A stretch of DNA of 64,000 nt from Pseudomonas sp. 30_B (GCF_017491605.1 NZ_JAFGYY010000001.1:248001-312000), one strand, 5' to 3'. Counted from the stretch's first letter, positions 51,573-61,308 are shown. The notes: a model not told the origin generated them from the letters alone. Program-made: numbers and translations.

Positions 51573-52505
51573 ATGAGTAGCCAAGACATCTACGCCCGCT
51601 CCGCCACCACCACGCCGATGTCCTCGGTGCGGCGCGAGGAGGAAGTGGCCAAGCTGATCGACGTGTCCAAGTGCATCGGCTGCAAGGCCTGCCAGGTCGC
51701 CTGCTCGGAATGGAACGAGCTGCGCGATGAGGTGGGCCATAACCACGGCACCTATGACAACCCGATCGACCTGACGTCCGACTCCTGGACGGTCATGCGC
51801 TTCACCGAATACGAAGCGCCGGCCGGCAACCTGGAGTGGCTGATCCGCAAGGACGGCTGCATGCACTGCGCCGAGCCGGGCTGCCTGAAGGCCTGCCCGA
51901 GCCCGGGAGCGATCGTGAAGTACGCCAACGGCATCGTCGACTTCAACCAGGACCATTGCATCGGCTGCGGTTACTGCATCACCGGTTGCCCGTTCAACAT
52001 CCCGCGCATCTCGCAGAAGGACCACAAGGCGTACAAGTGCACCCTGTGTTCCGACCGCGTGGCGGTGGGCATGGAACCGGCCTGCGTGAAGACCTGCCCG
52101 ACCGGCGCCATCGTCTTCGGTACCAAGGAGGACATGAAGGAGCATGCCGCCGAGCGCATCGAGGACCTGAAGTCGCGCGGCTTCGAGCACGCCGGGCTGT
52201 ATGACCCCGAAGGGGTGGGCGGCACCCACGTGATGTACGTGCTGCACCACGCCGACCAGCCCTCGCTCTACGCCGGCCTGCCCGACAAGCCGGCGATCAG
52301 CCCGATGGTCAGCCTCTGGAAAGGCATCACCAAACCTCTCGGCCTGCTGGCCATGGGCGCGGTGGTGCTGGCCGGGTTCTTCCACTACACCCGCACCGGT
52401 CCCAACCGGGTGGAGGAGGATGAGCCAGGTGGTTCCGACCCGGAGGCATCGGTGCACAAGGTAGACCCTTCGGTGCATGACTATGACCCGCGTAAGCGCC
52501 CGTGA
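51573..52505 (+). CDS. fdnH: Formate dehydrogenase-N beta subunit (iron-sulfur)
   Basis: 310 residues. Four 4Fe-4S ferredoxin motifs: [35 protein letters not shown] and CTLCSDRV...CVKTC. A C-terminal transmembrane helix ([15 protein letters not shown], near residue 265) anchors it on the periplasmic side. It links the Mo-bisMGD subunit FdnG to cytochrome FdnI. Starts nine bases after fdnG. Confidence 0.97.
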   Translation: MSSQDIYARSATTTPMSSVRREEEVAKLIDVSKCIGCKACQVACSEWNELRDEVGHNHGTYDNPIDLTSDSWTVMRFTEYEAPAGNLEWLIRKDGCMHCAEPGCLKACPSPGAIVKYANGIVDFNQDHCIGCGYCITGCPFNIPRISQKDHKAYKCTLCSDRVAVGMEPACVKTCPTGAIVFGTKEDMKEHAAERIEDLKSRGFEHAGLYDPEGVGGTHVMYVLHHADQPSLYAGLPDKPAISPMVSLWKGITKPLGLLAMGAVVLAGFFHYTRTGPNRVEEDEPGGSDPEASVHKVDPSVHDYDPRKRP

Positions 52506-52526
52506 CCTGCCTGGCAGTCGCTTTTG

Positions 52527-52561
52527 CCCCCTCTCCCAGTGGGAGAGGGTAGGGGTGAGGG
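52527..52561. repeat. CCCTCTCCC/GGGAGAGGG repeat in the fdnH-fdnI gap
   Basis: CCCCCTCTCCC-AGT-GGGAGAGGG followed by TAGGGGTGAGGG. A compact hairpin within the operon, 22 bases after fdnH. Confidence 0.8.
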
Positions 52562-52577
52562 CTACGAGGATCGAGAG

Positions 52578-53204
52578 ATGAAGAAAGATATCCAGCGCTA
52601 CAACGCCAACGAACGGAGCAACCACTGGATGGTGGCCATCCTGTTCTTCCTTGCCGGTCTTTCGGGGCTGGCGCTGTTCCACCCGGCCATGTTCTGGCTG
52701 ACCAACCTCTTCGGTGGCGGCCCGTGGACGCGCATCCTCCACCCCTTCCTCGGGGTGGCGATGTTCCTGTTCTTCCTCGGGCTGGTGGTGCGTTTCGCCC
52801 ACCACAACCTGATGGAAAAACGCGACGTGCAATGGCTCAAGCAATGGCGCGACGTGGTTGCCAACCGAGAGGAAAACCTCCCGGAAGTCGGTCGCTACAA
52901 CGCCGGGCAGAAGCTGCTGTTCTGGACCTTGCTGCTGTGCATGCTGGTGCTGTTGCTGACCGGCTTCGTCATGTGGCGGGCGTACTTCAGCCAGTGGTTC
53001 GGCATCGACATCATCCGCCTGGCGTCGCTGCTGCACGCCTTCGCCGCCTTCGTGCTCATCTGCAGCATCCTGGTGCACATCTACGCCGGCATCTGGGTGA
53101 AGGGCTCGATGGGCGCCATGCTCTATGGCTGGGTCAGCCGCGGCTGGGCGCGCAAGCACCATGCCGCCTGGTTGAAGGACGTGGAGAAGGGCAAGGGCCA
53201 CTGA
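52578..53204 (+). CDS. fdnI: Formate dehydrogenase-N gamma subunit (cytochrome b556)
   Basis: 208 residues, four membrane helices. MKKDIQRYNANERSNHWMVAILFFLAGLSG starts the family; His residues in helices (NHWM, HPFLGVAMF, LLHAFAAF, LVHIYAGIWVKGSMGAM) are haem b and quinone site ligands. It transfers electrons from FdnH to the quinone pool, generating a proton-motive loop. ATG 52578 has GAGGATCGAGAG upstream. Confidence 0.96.
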   Translation: MKKDIQRYNANERSNHWMVAILFFLAGLSGLALFHPAMFWLTNLFGGGPWTRILHPFLGVAMFLFFLGLVVRFAHHNLMEKRDVQWLKQWRDVVANREENLPEVGRYNAGQKLLFWTLLLCMLVLLLTGFVMWRAYFSQWFGIDIIRLASLLHAFAAFVLICSILVHIYAGIWVKGSMGAMLYGWVSRGWARKHHAAWLKDVEKGKGH

Positions 53205-53263
53205 CCTGCAATGCTGCTGAAATGAATGTCAGCTGACACTGGACTAACAGCTGGCTCGAACAG

Positions 53264-53299
53264 TCCCCTCTCCCTCCGGGAGAGGGCTAGGGTGAGGGG
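53264..53299. repeat. CCCTCTCCC/GGGAGAGGG repeat in the fdnI-fdhE gap
   Basis: TCCCCTCTCCC-TCC-GGGAGAGGG then CTAGGGTGAGGGG. Second copy of this family inside the fdn operon. Confidence 0.8.
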
Positions 53300-53338
53300 C
53301 TCTTTCGGCCCCGAACCTCCATCAACAAGGAGTCCTGC

Positions 53339-54271
53339 GTGTCAGGCCGAATTCTCGAACCCGGGCAGATCGAAGCTGCCGCCAACATCCCGCCGCTGTT
53401 CAATCTGCCGTCTTCCGATCTCTTTACCCGCCGTGCCGCGCGTTTGCGTGAACTGGCGGCGGGCAACCCGTTGCAGGGCTACCTGGAACTGATCGCTGGC
53501 GTCTGTGACGCCCAGCAGGCACTGCTCGACCGCAAGCTTCCGCTGCCGTCGCCGGACGCCGCCGCACTGGCCCGTAGTCTTGAACACCGCATGCCGCCGC
53601 TGGCCTACGAAGTGCTGGTGCGCGAAGGCGCCTGGCTGCCGCTTCTGGACGCCTTCCTCGACGCCTACGAACCCACGGCCAACCCAGCCATCGTCGAGGC
53701 GCTGAAGCCCCTGCGCAGCGCCGATGAAGGTCAGCGCAAGGCCTGGGCCCTGGGCCTGCTCAACGGCCAGTTCGACCTGCTGCCGCCGGCGCTGGTGCCC
53801 TTCCTCGGCGCCGTGCTGCAGGTCGCCTTCAGCCAGTGGCTGCTGCAACTGCCCGACGACACCCTGGCGGAAACCGACAGCCAGACCCTCTGCCCGGCCT
53901 GCGGCGCGCCGCCGGTGGCGGGGATGATCCGCAGCCAGGGCAAGCATGCCGGGCTGCGCTACCTGTCCTGCTCGCTGTGCTCCTGCGAATGGCACTACGT
54001 ACGCGTCAAATGCAGCCACTGCGCCGAGAGCAAGGGCCTGGCCTACTACTCGCTGCAGCGCGAAGGCGTGGCCAGCGACCAGGCGCCGCTCAAGGCCGAG
54101 ACCTGCCCCGGCTGCCAGTCCTACCTCAAGCAGTTCTACCTGCAGCACGACAAGCATGCCGAGGCCCAGGCCGACGACCTCGCCAGCCTTGCGCTGGACA
54201 TCCGCCTCGCCGAGGACGGCTACCTGCGCACCGCACCGAACCTGCTGCTGGCGCCGGGCGGCTCTTCGTAG
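53339..54271 (+). CDS. fdhE: Formate dehydrogenase accessory protein FdhE
   Basis: 310 residues. Cytoplasmic rubredoxin-like protein needed for formate dehydrogenase-N/O maturation. Four CxxC motifs in the C-terminal half: CPACGAPP, CSLCSCEW, CSHCAES and CPGCQSYLKQF. The start is GTG at 53339 with AAGGAG upstream. Its TAG stop overlaps the start of a dispersed repeat. Confidence 0.96.
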   Translation: MSGRILEPGQIEAAANIPPLFNLPSSDLFTRRAARLRELAAGNPLQGYLELIAGVCDAQQALLDRKLPLPSPDAAALARSLEHRMPPLAYEVLVREGAWLPLLDAFLDAYEPTANPAIVEALKPLRSADEGQRKAWALGLLNGQFDLLPPALVPFLGAVLQVAFSQWLLQLPDDTLAETDSQTLCPACGAPPVAGMIRSQGKHAGLRYLSCSLCSCEWHYVRVKCSHCAESKGLAYYSLQREGVASDQAPLKAETCPGCQSYLKQFYLQHDKHAEAQADDLASLALDIRLAEDGYLRTAPNLLLAPGGSS

Positions 54272-54349
54272 GATGTGGTGGAGCGCAGCGATACCCATCA
54301 AGCCCCGTGCCGCGACAGCATGGGTATCGCTGCGCTCCACCCATCCTAC
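54268..54349. repeat. GTAGGATG...CATCCTAC inverted repeat, type GGGTATCGC
   Basis: GTAGGATGTGGTGGAGCGCAG and the inverse CTGCGCTCCACCCATCCTAC, both with GGTATCGC/GCGATACC. It provides the fdhE stop codon. The unit at 11685 is related. Confidence 0.75.
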
Positions 54350-54361
54350 AAAGGCATAGCA

Positions 54362-54437
54362 AACGCGGAACGCGTTATCCGCCGCCGGCTTCACGTCGAG
54401 GCAGACGGCGGATAACCGCGAGCGGTTATTCGCCCTA
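54362..54437. repeat. GGATAACGCG / GTATAACCGCG-type repeat pair
   Basis: AACGCGGAACGCGTTATCCGCCG and the downstream CGGCGGATAACCGCGAGCGG...GCCCTAC form an inverted pair before selA; related to the family at 31352. Confidence 0.7.
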
Positions 54438-54476
54438 CACTGACTCCAGCCATCGTCCCCAGCACAAGGTTCGTCC

Positions 54477-55883
54477 ATGACCTCGGTACGTTTGCCCTCC
54501 ATCGACCGCCTGCTGCGCAGCCCGGCCTGCCAGCCGCTGCAGCAGCGCTACGGCCGCGAAGCCCTGCTCAAGACCCTGCGCGACCTGCTCGACGAACTGC
54601 GCGAGCCCGCGCGCCACGGCCAGCTGGCTGCCATCGAACTGGAAGACTCCGTGCTCGCCGGCCGTGCCGGCGAACGCCTCGCTGCCCACCACGCCAGCCA
54701 CGTGCGCCGGGTGTTCAACCTCACCGGCACCGTGCTGCACACCAACCTCGGCCGCGCCTTGCTACCGGAAGAGGCCATCGACGCGATCACCCTGGCCGCG
54801 CGCTACCCGCTCAACCTCGAATTCGACCTCGCCACCGGCAAGCGTGGCGACCGCGACGACCTCATCACCGGGCTGATCCGCGAGCTGACCGGCGCCGAGG
54901 CCGTCACCGTGGTCAACAACAACGCCGCCGCCGTGCTGCTGGCGCTCAACAGCCTGGGCGTGCGCAAGGAAGGCATCATCTCCCGCGGCGAGCTGATCGA
55001 GATCGGCGGTGCCTTTCGCATCCCCGACATCATGTCCCGCGCCGGCGTGAAGCTGGTCGAGGTCGGCACCACCAACCGCACCCACGCCAAGGACTACGAA
55101 GCCGCGATCGGCCCGCGCGCCGGCCTGCTGATGCGCGTGCACACCAGCAACTACAGCGTGCAGGGCTTCACCGCCAGCGTCGCCACCCCGCAGCTGGCGC
55201 AGATCGCCCACGCCCATGGCCTGCCGCTGCTGGAGGATCTGGGCAGCGGCACCCTGGTCGACCTCACCCGCTGGGGCCTGCCCCAGGAACCCACCGTGCA
55301 GGAAGCCCTGCGCGACGGCGCCGACATCGTCACCTTCAGCGGCGACAAGCTGCTCGGCGGCCCGCAGGCGGGACTGATCCTCGGCAGCAAGGAACTGATC
55401 GGGCGGATCAAGAAAAACCCGCTCAAGCGCGCCCTGCGGGTGGACAAGCTGACCCTCGCCGCGCTGGAGGCCGTGCTCAACCTCTACCGCGACCCGGACC
55501 GCCTCGCCGAGCGCCTCACCAGCCTGCGCCTGCTCAGCCGCCCACAGGCGGACATTCGCGTCCAGGCTCAGCGCCTGGCTCCCGCCCTGGCTGCTCTGCT
55601 GGGTGAAAGCTGGAGCGTCAGCGCCGCAGATGCCCTGGGCATGATCGGCAGCGGCGCCCAGCCGGTCGCCCGGCTGCCCAGCGCCGCCCTGTGCCTGCGC
55701 CCGAACCAGCCCAAGCGCCAGCGCGGCCGCGCGCTGCTCGACCTGGAGGAGCGCCTGCGCTGCCTGCCCATCCCCGTGCTGGGCCGCATCGACGACGACG
55801 CGCTGTGGCTCGACCTGCGCCAGCTCGACGACGAGCCCGGCTTCGTCGCCCAACTGCCGCTGCTGGCCGAGTACAAGGCGTGA
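54477..55883 (+). CDS. selA: L-seryl-tRNA(Sec) selenium transferase SelA
   Basis: 468 residues. PLP enzyme that converts Ser-tRNA(Sec) to Sec-tRNA(Sec) with selenophosphate. [43 protein letters not shown] and the PLP lysine in [15 protein letters not shown] are the family motifs. The stop overlaps the selB GTG start by four bases. Follows fdhE after two repeats. Confidence 0.97.
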   Translation: MTSVRLPSIDRLLRSPACQPLQQRYGREALLKTLRDLLDELREPARHGQLAAIELEDSVLAGRAGERLAAHHASHVRRVFNLTGTVLHTNLGRALLPEEAIDAITLAARYPLNLEFDLATGKRGDRDDLITGLIRELTGAEAVTVVNNNAAAVLLALNSLGVRKEGIISRGELIEIGGAFRIPDIMSRAGVKLVEVGTTNRTHAKDYEAAIGPRAGLLMRVHTSNYSVQGFTASVATPQLAQIAHAHGLPLLEDLGSGTLVDLTRWGLPQEPTVQEALRDGADIVTFSGDKLLGGPQAGLILGSKELIGRIKKNPLKRALRVDKLTLAALEAVLNLYRDPDRLAERLTSLRLLSRPQADIRVQAQRLAPALAALLGESWSVSAADALGMIGSGAQPVARLPSAALCLRPNQPKRQRGRALLDLEERLRCLPIPVLGRIDDDALWLDLRQLDDEPGFVAQLPLLAEYKA

Positions 55884-57811
55884 TAGTCGGAACCGCCGGG
55901 CACATCGACCACGGCAAGACTTCGCTGCTGCGCGCCCTTACCGGCATCGAAGGTGATCGTCGCCCGGCTGAGCGCGAGCGCGGTATCACCATCGACCTCG
56001 GCTACGTCTATGCCGCCCTGGAAGCAGAGCGGGGCGACGGCACGCTCACCGGCTTTATCGACGTGCCGGGGCATGAGCGCTTCGTCCACAACATGCTGGC
56101 CGGCGCCAGCGGCATCGACCTAGTCTTGCTCGTGGTGGCCGCCGACGACGGCGTGATGCCGCAGACCCGCGAGCACCTCGCCATCGTCGAACTGCTCGGC
56201 ATCCGCCGCGCCATCGTCGCGCTGACCAAGGCCGACCGCGTGCCCGCTGAGCGCGTGGCGCAGGCAGCTCGCGACGTGCAGGAGTTGCTTGCCGATGGTC
56301 CGCTGAGTGATGCGCCAATCTTCCCCGTCTCCAGCGCGACCGGAGAGGGCATCGACGCCCTGCGCGACGCCCTCACCGAAGCGGCGCGCGATACCCATGA
56401 GCGTGCCGCAGCCGGTGGTTTCCGCCTGGCGGTGGACCGCGCCTTCAGTGTCAGTGGCGCGGGTGTCGTCGTCACCGGAACCGCCTTCGCCGGCACCGTT
56501 CGCGTGGGCGACGAGCTGCTGCTGGGCAGCGCCAGTCGACGCGTTCGTGTCCGTGGTTTGCACGCACAGAACCGCGAGGCGCAGCAGGCCCACGCCGGTC
56601 AGCGCGTAGCTCTGAACATCGCCGGCGAGCGCCTGAGCCTCGACCAGATTCACCGAGGCGACTGGTTGATCGCTCCGGAGCTGCACGCACCCACCACGCG
56701 CATCGATATCGACCTGCACCTGCTGCCCAGCGAGACACGCGCCTTCACCCACTGGACGCCGGTACATGTCCACCTGGGCGCACAGGACGTCACCGGCCGC
56801 GTTGCGCTGCTCGAAGGCGAGCGCCTGCAACCCGGCGAGCATGCCTTCGCGCAGCTTGTCCTGAATGCTCCAAGCCATGCTGTCCACGGCGACCGCCTGG
56901 TGCTGCGCGACCAGTCCGCCCAGCGCACCCTTGGCGGCGGGCGGGTGCTCGATCCCTTCGCCCCGGCGCGCAACCGTCGCAGTCCGGAGCGTCTGGAGCA
57001 ACTGCGCGCCTTGCAGGGCGAGAGCCTGGAAAGTGCCTTGCCAACCCTGCTGGTGCACGCCAGCAATGGACTCGATCCGACGTTGCTGGCGCGGCAGTTC
57101 AACCGCCCGCGCGAGAGCTGGAAGCTGCCTGCGGAACTGGTCGAGATCAGCACCCGTCTCGGCCCGCGCTTGTTCGCGGCCGAGCGCTGGAAGGTCCTGC
57201 AACAGCAGGTGATCGACGCCCTGCAACGCTTCCACGCCGAGGCCCCCGACGAACTAGGCCCCGACCGCGACCGCCTGCGCCGCTACGCCTTTTCGCAGCT
57301 CGAACGCCCGGTCTTCATCGCCCTGCTGGAAAGCCTCCTGGCCGACCAGCGCATCGACAGCAGCGGCCCCTGGCTGCACCTGCCCGATCACCGCGTGCAA
57401 CTGGGCGAAGCCGACGAACGCCTGCACGAACGCGTCCGGCCGCTATTGCTGGCTGGCGCTTTCGACCCGCCCTGGGTGCGCGACCTGGCCCGCGAGCTGG
57501 CGGTGGAGGAGGGCGACGTACGTCTGCTGCTGCGCAAACTCGCCCGCCTGGGCCAGCTGCACCAGGTGGTGAAGGACCTGTTCTATCCGGAAGAAACCCT
57601 TCGCCAACTCGCCAGCCACGCCCTGCACCTGCGCGACGAAGCCGGCATCATCCGCGCTGCCGCCTTCCGCGACCGCATCGGCATTGGCCGCAAGCGCTGC
57701 ATCCAGCTGCTGGAATACTTCGACCGCATCGGCTTCACCCGCCGCTTCGGCAACGAACGGCGGGTGCGGGAGGATTCGGCGCTAGCGAGCACTGCTCCGG
57801 AGGACGACTAG
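55880..57811 (+). CDS. selB: Selenocysteine-specific elongation factor SelB
   Basis: 643 residues. EF-Tu-like GTPase delivering Sec-tRNA to the ribosome at SECIS-marked UGA. GTPase motifs: [14 protein letters not shown] (G1), [10 protein letters not shown] (G2), [12 protein letters not shown] (G3) and TKAD (G4). Domains II and III follow, then four winged helices at the C-terminus (about 370-643) that bind the SECIS hairpin. The start is GTG at 55880 in the GTGA overlap with selA; it begins right at the first GTPase strand, with no usable start between. Confidence 0.96.
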   Translation: MIVGTAGHIDHGKTSLLRALTGIEGDRRPAERERGITIDLGYVYAALEAERGDGTLTGFIDVPGHERFVHNMLAGASGIDLVLLVVAADDGVMPQTREHLAIVELLGIRRAIVALTKADRVPAERVAQAARDVQELLADGPLSDAPIFPVSSATGEGIDALRDALTEAARDTHERAAAGGFRLAVDRAFSVSGAGVVVTGTAFAGTVRVGDELLLGSASRRVRVRGLHAQNREAQQAHAGQRVALNIAGERLSLDQIHRGDWLIAPELHAPTTRIDIDLHLLPSETRAFTHWTPVHVHLGAQDVTGRVALLEGERLQPGEHAFAQLVLNAPSHAVHGDRLVLRDQSAQRTLGGGRVLDPFAPARNRRSPERLEQLRALQGESLESALPTLLVHASNGLDPTLLARQFNRPRESWKLPAELVEISTRLGPRLFAAERWKVLQQQVIDALQRFHAEAPDELGPDRDRLRRYAFSQLERPVFIALLESLLADQRIDSSGPWLHLPDHRVQLGEADERLHERVRPLLLAGAFDPPWVRDLARELAVEEGDVRLLLRKLARLGQLHQVVKDLFYPEETLRQLASHALHLRDEAGIIRAAAFRDRIGIGRKRCIQLLEYFDRIGFTRRFGNERRVREDSALASTAPEDD

Positions 57812-58083
57812 GGTAAGTTTCTGGAAACCAGGATCAACGCCAGCCGAGCTTCGATGGCGGCCGGAGAAGGGCGTTCGGATGAGGAAGTCGAAGCGGCTTT
57901 CGCGGCCCACAGGGTGAGGGGGATGGGCCACCAACCGAAATAGGTGCCTATTCATGCCATGCAGCCACTCTGCAAGATCATCGAGCCTCCTGCGGCATCG
58001 CTGCGCTGGCATCGGTCAGCGCATTGATGGCAACATCCAGGCTCCCGATCTGCCAGCGCGCTCCAGCGCCGGCACCAGTTCAG

Positions 58084-58179
58084 GGAAGGCAATCACGCCC
58101 GGTGGCGTGGCCGGGCTTCAAACCCGGTGGGGGACGGCAGCCGTTCCTGGGTGGGTTCGACTCCCACTGCCTTCCGCCA
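58084..58179 (+). tRNA. selC: tRNA-Sec (UCA)
   Basis: 96 nt including CCA. The 8-bp acceptor stem GGAAGGCA/TGCCTTCC, long extra arm and anticodon TCA in GGGC-TTCAAA-CCC match selC; the T-arm is GTGGGTTCGACTCCCAC and the end is GCCA. It is 272 bp downstream of selB; the intervening sequence 57812-58083 holds nothing recognisable. Confidence 0.95.
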
Positions 58180-58219
58180 ATCTGATTGGTGAGTAGTCAA
58201 GGAATGTCGTGCTTCGTCT

Positions 58220-58456
58220 TCATCCACGGGCCTTTCGTCCCCGCGTGCGGAGCGACTCGAAGTACTCACTGTCGGCAGGCGCCAATGGCATCGACTCTGC
58301 GCCGGCGATCAGCAGGCCCCGCAGACGCTGGCGGTCCTGATCCTTTCGAATCAGCTCGCGCACGTATTCGCTGCTGGTGCCATAACCGCGTTGGCTGACC
58401 TGCTCATCGACAAAGCTCTTGAGCGAGTCCGGCAGGGAAATGTTCATCGTGCTCAT
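58220..58456 (-). CDS. ParD-like antitoxin, apparently without toxin
   Basis: 78 residues. MSTMNISLPDSLKSFVDEQVSQRGYGTSSEYVRELIRKDQDRQRLRGLL is a ribbon-helix-helix ParD-type DNA-binding domain; the C-terminal half would wrap a ParE toxin. No parE follows on the minus strand: the 3' end is 40 bp from tRNA-Sec. The ATG at 58456 (GAGAG upstream) is chosen over 58447. It may be an orphan antitoxin or a remnant of an element integrated at selC. Confidence 0.85.
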   Translation of the reverse strand: MSTMNISLPDSLKSFVDEQVSQRGYGTSSEYVRELIRKDQDRQRLRGLLIAGAESMPLAPADSEYFESLRTRGRKARG

Positions 58457-58651
58457 GGGGCAATTCTCTCCCGAATGGCAAAATTTGCCACATTGGTGCC
58501 GCTCGCCGGTATCAAGCCGGTGTCCATAGCCAGGAAGTGGGACTGCTCGATCACTGGCGGCATTGGGGGACAAGTGCTTAGGTTGGATTCGGGCAGGATG
58601 GATCGTTCTGCCTTTTGCCCCCATTCACGAACTGCTCATTGAGAAGCTTTC

Positions 58652-58996
58652 ATGAAGCAACCGCGTCGTCCGCTCTGCCTGCTGGCCCTTGCCGTATTGG
58701 CATCCACAGTACAGGCGCAGGAATTGTCTCGCCCGAGTTCCGAGGAGGCGACGCGCGCCATCCTGGCCATGATGAACATACCCGAAGTCGGTCAGGCCGA
58801 CGTCAGGGTGGGGACTTGCGTCGAGCCGCTTCTGTCGGAACACGAAGGCCAGATCGCTTGTACGGTATTGGTCAGCATTGGTGCTGGCTCGTCGGAGACA
58901 CAGGCGGACTTCTACCGCGAGAGTGGCGAATGGGTAGCTCAGCCCAGCGAGTCGCAGAGCAAGCTGCCCTTCCCCGATCCGGCTTTGAACGAGTAG
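58652..58996 (+). CDS. Secreted small protein of unknown function
   Basis: 114 residues. The signal peptide MKQPRRPLCLLALAVLASTVQA is cleaved before QELSRP. The mature part has two Cys (GTCVEPLL and IACTVLV), likely a disulfide, and a pattern reminiscent of periplasmic small domains. No family recognised. ATG 58652 has GAGAAGC upstream. Confidence 0.7.
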   Translation: MKQPRRPLCLLALAVLASTVQAQELSRPSSEEATRAILAMMNIPEVGQADVRVGTCVEPLLSEHEGQIACTVLVSIGAGSSETQADFYRESGEWVAQPSESQSKLPFPDPALNE

Positions 58997-59050
58997 GCCG
59001 GCTCACGCCCCTGCAATGTCAACGTGAGCGCACCGGCCAACAATTCGCGC

Positions 59051-59254
59051 TCACTGCCCCCACATCATCCGCTGCTGCTGGGCCGAGTAGTCGTCGCTCT
59101 GCAATTGGATGCGGGTGGGTTGGCGTTCGAGGCTGTCTTCGCCGAAGGATTCGCGCACGGGCGATTCGATGGCGTTGAAGTGGGTGTAGCGCGGGGCGTC
59201 GGAGCAGCCGGCGAGGGCGATACAGGCGAGGGTGACCACGGAGAGCTTGAGCAT
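59051..59254 (-). CDS. Small lipoprotein
   Basis: 67 residues. MLKLSVVTLACIALAGCSDAP is a lipoprotein signal with lipobox LAGC; mature chain about 51 residues, polar, ending QQQRMMWGQ. ATG 59254 has a strong AGGAGGA. Function unknown. Confidence 0.75.
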   Translation of the reverse strand: MLKLSVVTLACIALAGCSDAPRYTHFNAIESPVRESFGEDSLERQPTRIQLQSDDYSAQQQRMMWGQ

Positions 59255-59379
59255 GGGAGAGTCCTCCTGGAGTGAGCCTCGAGAGTCGGCCAGGAGGATT
59301 AACGGCGGATTAAGGGGCGGCTCCAATGAGGTGCCTGGCCCGTATCGCTAATGACGTGTGATCGGGCGTGCCGGGGGCG

Positions 59380-59808
59380 TCAATCCAGCACGTTGTTCAG
59401 CACTTCGTAGATGACGCCAGTGGCGATGGTAACCAGCAGCAGGTCGGTGCCGGCTTGCTGCCATTCGTAGCCATCATAACGGGGCAGGCGGCCAACCAGG
59501 CGACCGTCGAGTTTCTTGGCGATACCGGGCGGCAGCGGTTTGCCCCGCGCGAGGTTCTTACGAATGCCTGGAGGTAGTGCCGCGCCAGGGCTCCAGTAGT
59601 CGCGGTTGTCGTCGAGAATGACGCGAACCCCGCCGATGTCGATCTGCGGGCCGCCTTGCCAGTTGCCGCCGCCGCTTTGTCCTTGATTGCCGTGTTGGGC
59701 GTTCTTGGCGTGGCCATTACCGTTGCCATTGCCGGCCAGCAGCATTGGGCTGGCGCCAATCAGGGCGAGGCCGAGGGCCGTTGCCAGCAGGGTGTTGGGT
59801 CTGGGCAT
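59380..59808 (-). CDS. CigR-like (anti-virulence regulator family) protein
   Basis: 142 residues. A signal peptide (MPRPNTLLATALGLALIGASPMLLAG) is followed by an Asn/Gly/His-rich spacer and a C-terminal domain LPPGIRKNLARGKPLPPGIAKKLDGRLVGRLPRYDGYEWQQAG, which is the CigR/RcnB-like repeat LPPGxxKxLxxGxPLPPG, then a hydrophobic end (TDLLLVTIATGVIYEVLNNVLD). CigR is an inner-membrane regulator in Salmonella; here the role is unknown. AAGGAT is very close to the ATG at 59808. Confidence 0.8.
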   Translation of the reverse strand: MPRPNTLLATALGLALIGASPMLLAGNGNGNGHAKNAQHGNQGQSGGGNWQGGPQIDIGGVRVILDDNRDYWSPGAALPPGIRKNLARGKPLPPGIAKKLDGRLVGRLPRYDGYEWQQAGTDLLLVTIATGVIYEVLNNVLD

Positions 59809-59982
59809 ATCCTTATGTTCTCCGTTTGGGCCTGTGCAGCTGAGCGTAGCCGTTGTCACACCATTCCGGCAGCAGGCGAACTGGTACCCAGGTGCCTGCA
59901 TTTCGTCGGAATCCCACGAACCACGGGGGCTATGGTGTAGTCAGAGGAGTATCTCAACCCCGCCCCTGGAGGCGTATCGATC

Positions 59983-60570
59983 ATGAAGAAAACCCTGGTT
60001 GTTGCAGCAGTCTGTGCTTTTGCGCTTGGTGCCACGGCTTTGCTGCCCGCCGACCTCTCGCCGATTGGTTCGGTTTATGCCAAGGGCAATGGTGGTGGCG
60101 GCGGTGGCGGTAATGGAGGTGGTCACGGCGGTGGTAATGGCGGTGGCAATGGTGGTGGCAATGGTGGTGGTCACGGTAGCAGTGCCGGCCACAGCGGTGA
60201 CAATGGCGGCGGTGATGGCGATGGCAATGGTCACGGCAATGGCAAGGGCAAAGGCGCTCTTGGCCATACCAGTGACCCGTCCGACGGCAGCTCCGGCATC
60301 CACGGTGCGAAGCGCAATGGCAAGGTCGAAGGCGTCGAGCATGCCGGCAAGGCCACTCGCGACCACGGTGTGAGCGGCCATCACAACGGCACCGCCAAGA
60401 ACGACAGCAAGGGACATGGCGCGACGACCTCGTCCGTGGCCCATTCGAAGGACACCCGTGGCCTGGCCAAGGCAACGGCGATCTCCGATACCACGCCGGG
60501 TACCCACAACACCAAGGGCCTGGACAACGCTTCCGATAACTCCACGAAGAACGATCACGACGACGAGTGA
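59983..60570 (+). CDS. Secreted Gly/Asn/His-rich repeat protein
   Basis: 195 residues. The signal peptide (MKKTLVVAAVCAFALGATALL) is followed at about 35-90 by GGGNGGG/GGGH tandem repeats and then a low-complexity Lys/His/Asp/Ser-rich tail with no hydrophobic core. Low complexity and signal peptide suggest an extracellular, metal-binding (His) or matrix protein; this is inference. Divergent from the CigR-like gene across 174 bp, both having N/G/H-rich segments. Confidence 0.75.
   Translation: MKKTLVVAAVCAFALGATALLPADLSPIGSVYAKGNGGGGGGGNGGGHGGGNGGGNGGGNGGGHGSSAGHSGDNGGGDGDGNGHGNGKGKGALGHTSDPSDGSSGIHGAKRNGKVEGVEHAGKATRDHGVSGHHNGTAKNDSKGHGATTSSVAHSKDTRGLAKATAISDTTPGTHNTKGLDNASDNSTKNDHDDE
60085..60177 (+). 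repeat. Tandem GGTGGTAAT/GGCGGTGGCAAT repeats inside the Gly-rich gene
   Basis: Imperfect 12-bp units (GGTGGTGGCAAT and variants) repeated about seven times, encoding GGGN/GGGH. A candidate for length variation between strains. Confidence 0.8.
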
Positions 60571-60612
60571 GTCGTCTCGCGGCCAGGGACGGCCGCTATC
60601 CCTCTCCCTTTC

Positions 60613-61308
60613 TTACTGCACCGGAAAATCGAAATAGGTCGACGGATAGGGCTCGGTTTTCAGCCGGTAATGCCACCACTCCGCGGCGTAGGGTTCGAAG
60701 CCGTGGCGCAGCATGGCCTGGCGCAGGGTTTCGCGGTTACGGGTCTGCTGCACGCTGATCAGCGTCGTCCCGTGGTGTGAAATGGGGCCGAAGAAATCGA
60801 AGCGGCTGCCCATGTCCAACTCCTCTCCCGTTTTTGCATCCACCAGCGTCAGGTCGACGGTGCTGCCGCGCGAGTGCCCGGAGTGCTGGGCGATGTAGCC
60901 GTCGCGGAACAGCGTGCGCTTGTCCTGGTCCGGGTAGTAGCGGGCTTTCTGCCGGGTGTCCTGCGGATCGGCGGCCCAGCGTTTGAAGGCCTCCACGGCG
61001 CGCTGCGGGCGATAACCATCGAAGATCTTCAGGGCCAGGCCGCTCAGGGCGAGGTCCTGTTCCACGGCGGCCAGCGCGGTGGCGGCCTCGCGGGTGAGGA
61101 TGATCCGGGCCTTCTGGTAGCCGTCGATGGGCTCGCCGACGAAGTTGTCGGCGCCGGCGTAGCGCACGTCATAGCGGGCGGATTTCAGCACCTGGTCGAG
61201 GTAGACGAAGCCGGGTTGCGCCGGTTGGTCGGCGCGCAGCGGCAGGCAGGCGAACAACAGCAGCAGGAGCGGCAGGCGCCAGCCTTGTGCCGCGCCTGCC
61301 CGGCTCAT
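60613..61308 (-). CDS. ddpX: D-Ala-D-Ala dipeptidase, VanX/DdpX family
   Basis: 231 residues. A signal peptide (PLLLLLFACLPLRA) directs it to the periplasm. The zinc ligands are in SGHSRGSTVDLTL (His and Asp of SxHxxGxxxD) and AEWWHY (catalytic Glu and His). It cleaves D-Ala-D-Ala released from the wall. It overlaps the GcvH-like gene upstream by four bases (ATGA). Confidence 0.92.
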   Translation of the reverse strand: MSRAGAAQGWRLPLLLLLFACLPLRADQPAQPGFVYLDQVLKSARYDVRYAGADNFVGEPIDGYQKARIILTREAATALAAVEQDLALSGLALKIFDGYRPQRAVEAFKRWAADPQDTRQKARYYPDQDKRTLFRDGYIAQHSGHSRGSTVDLTLVDAKTGEELDMGSRFDFFGPISHHGTTLISVQQTRNRETLRQAMLRHGFEPYAAEWWHYRLKTEPYPSTYFDFPVQ

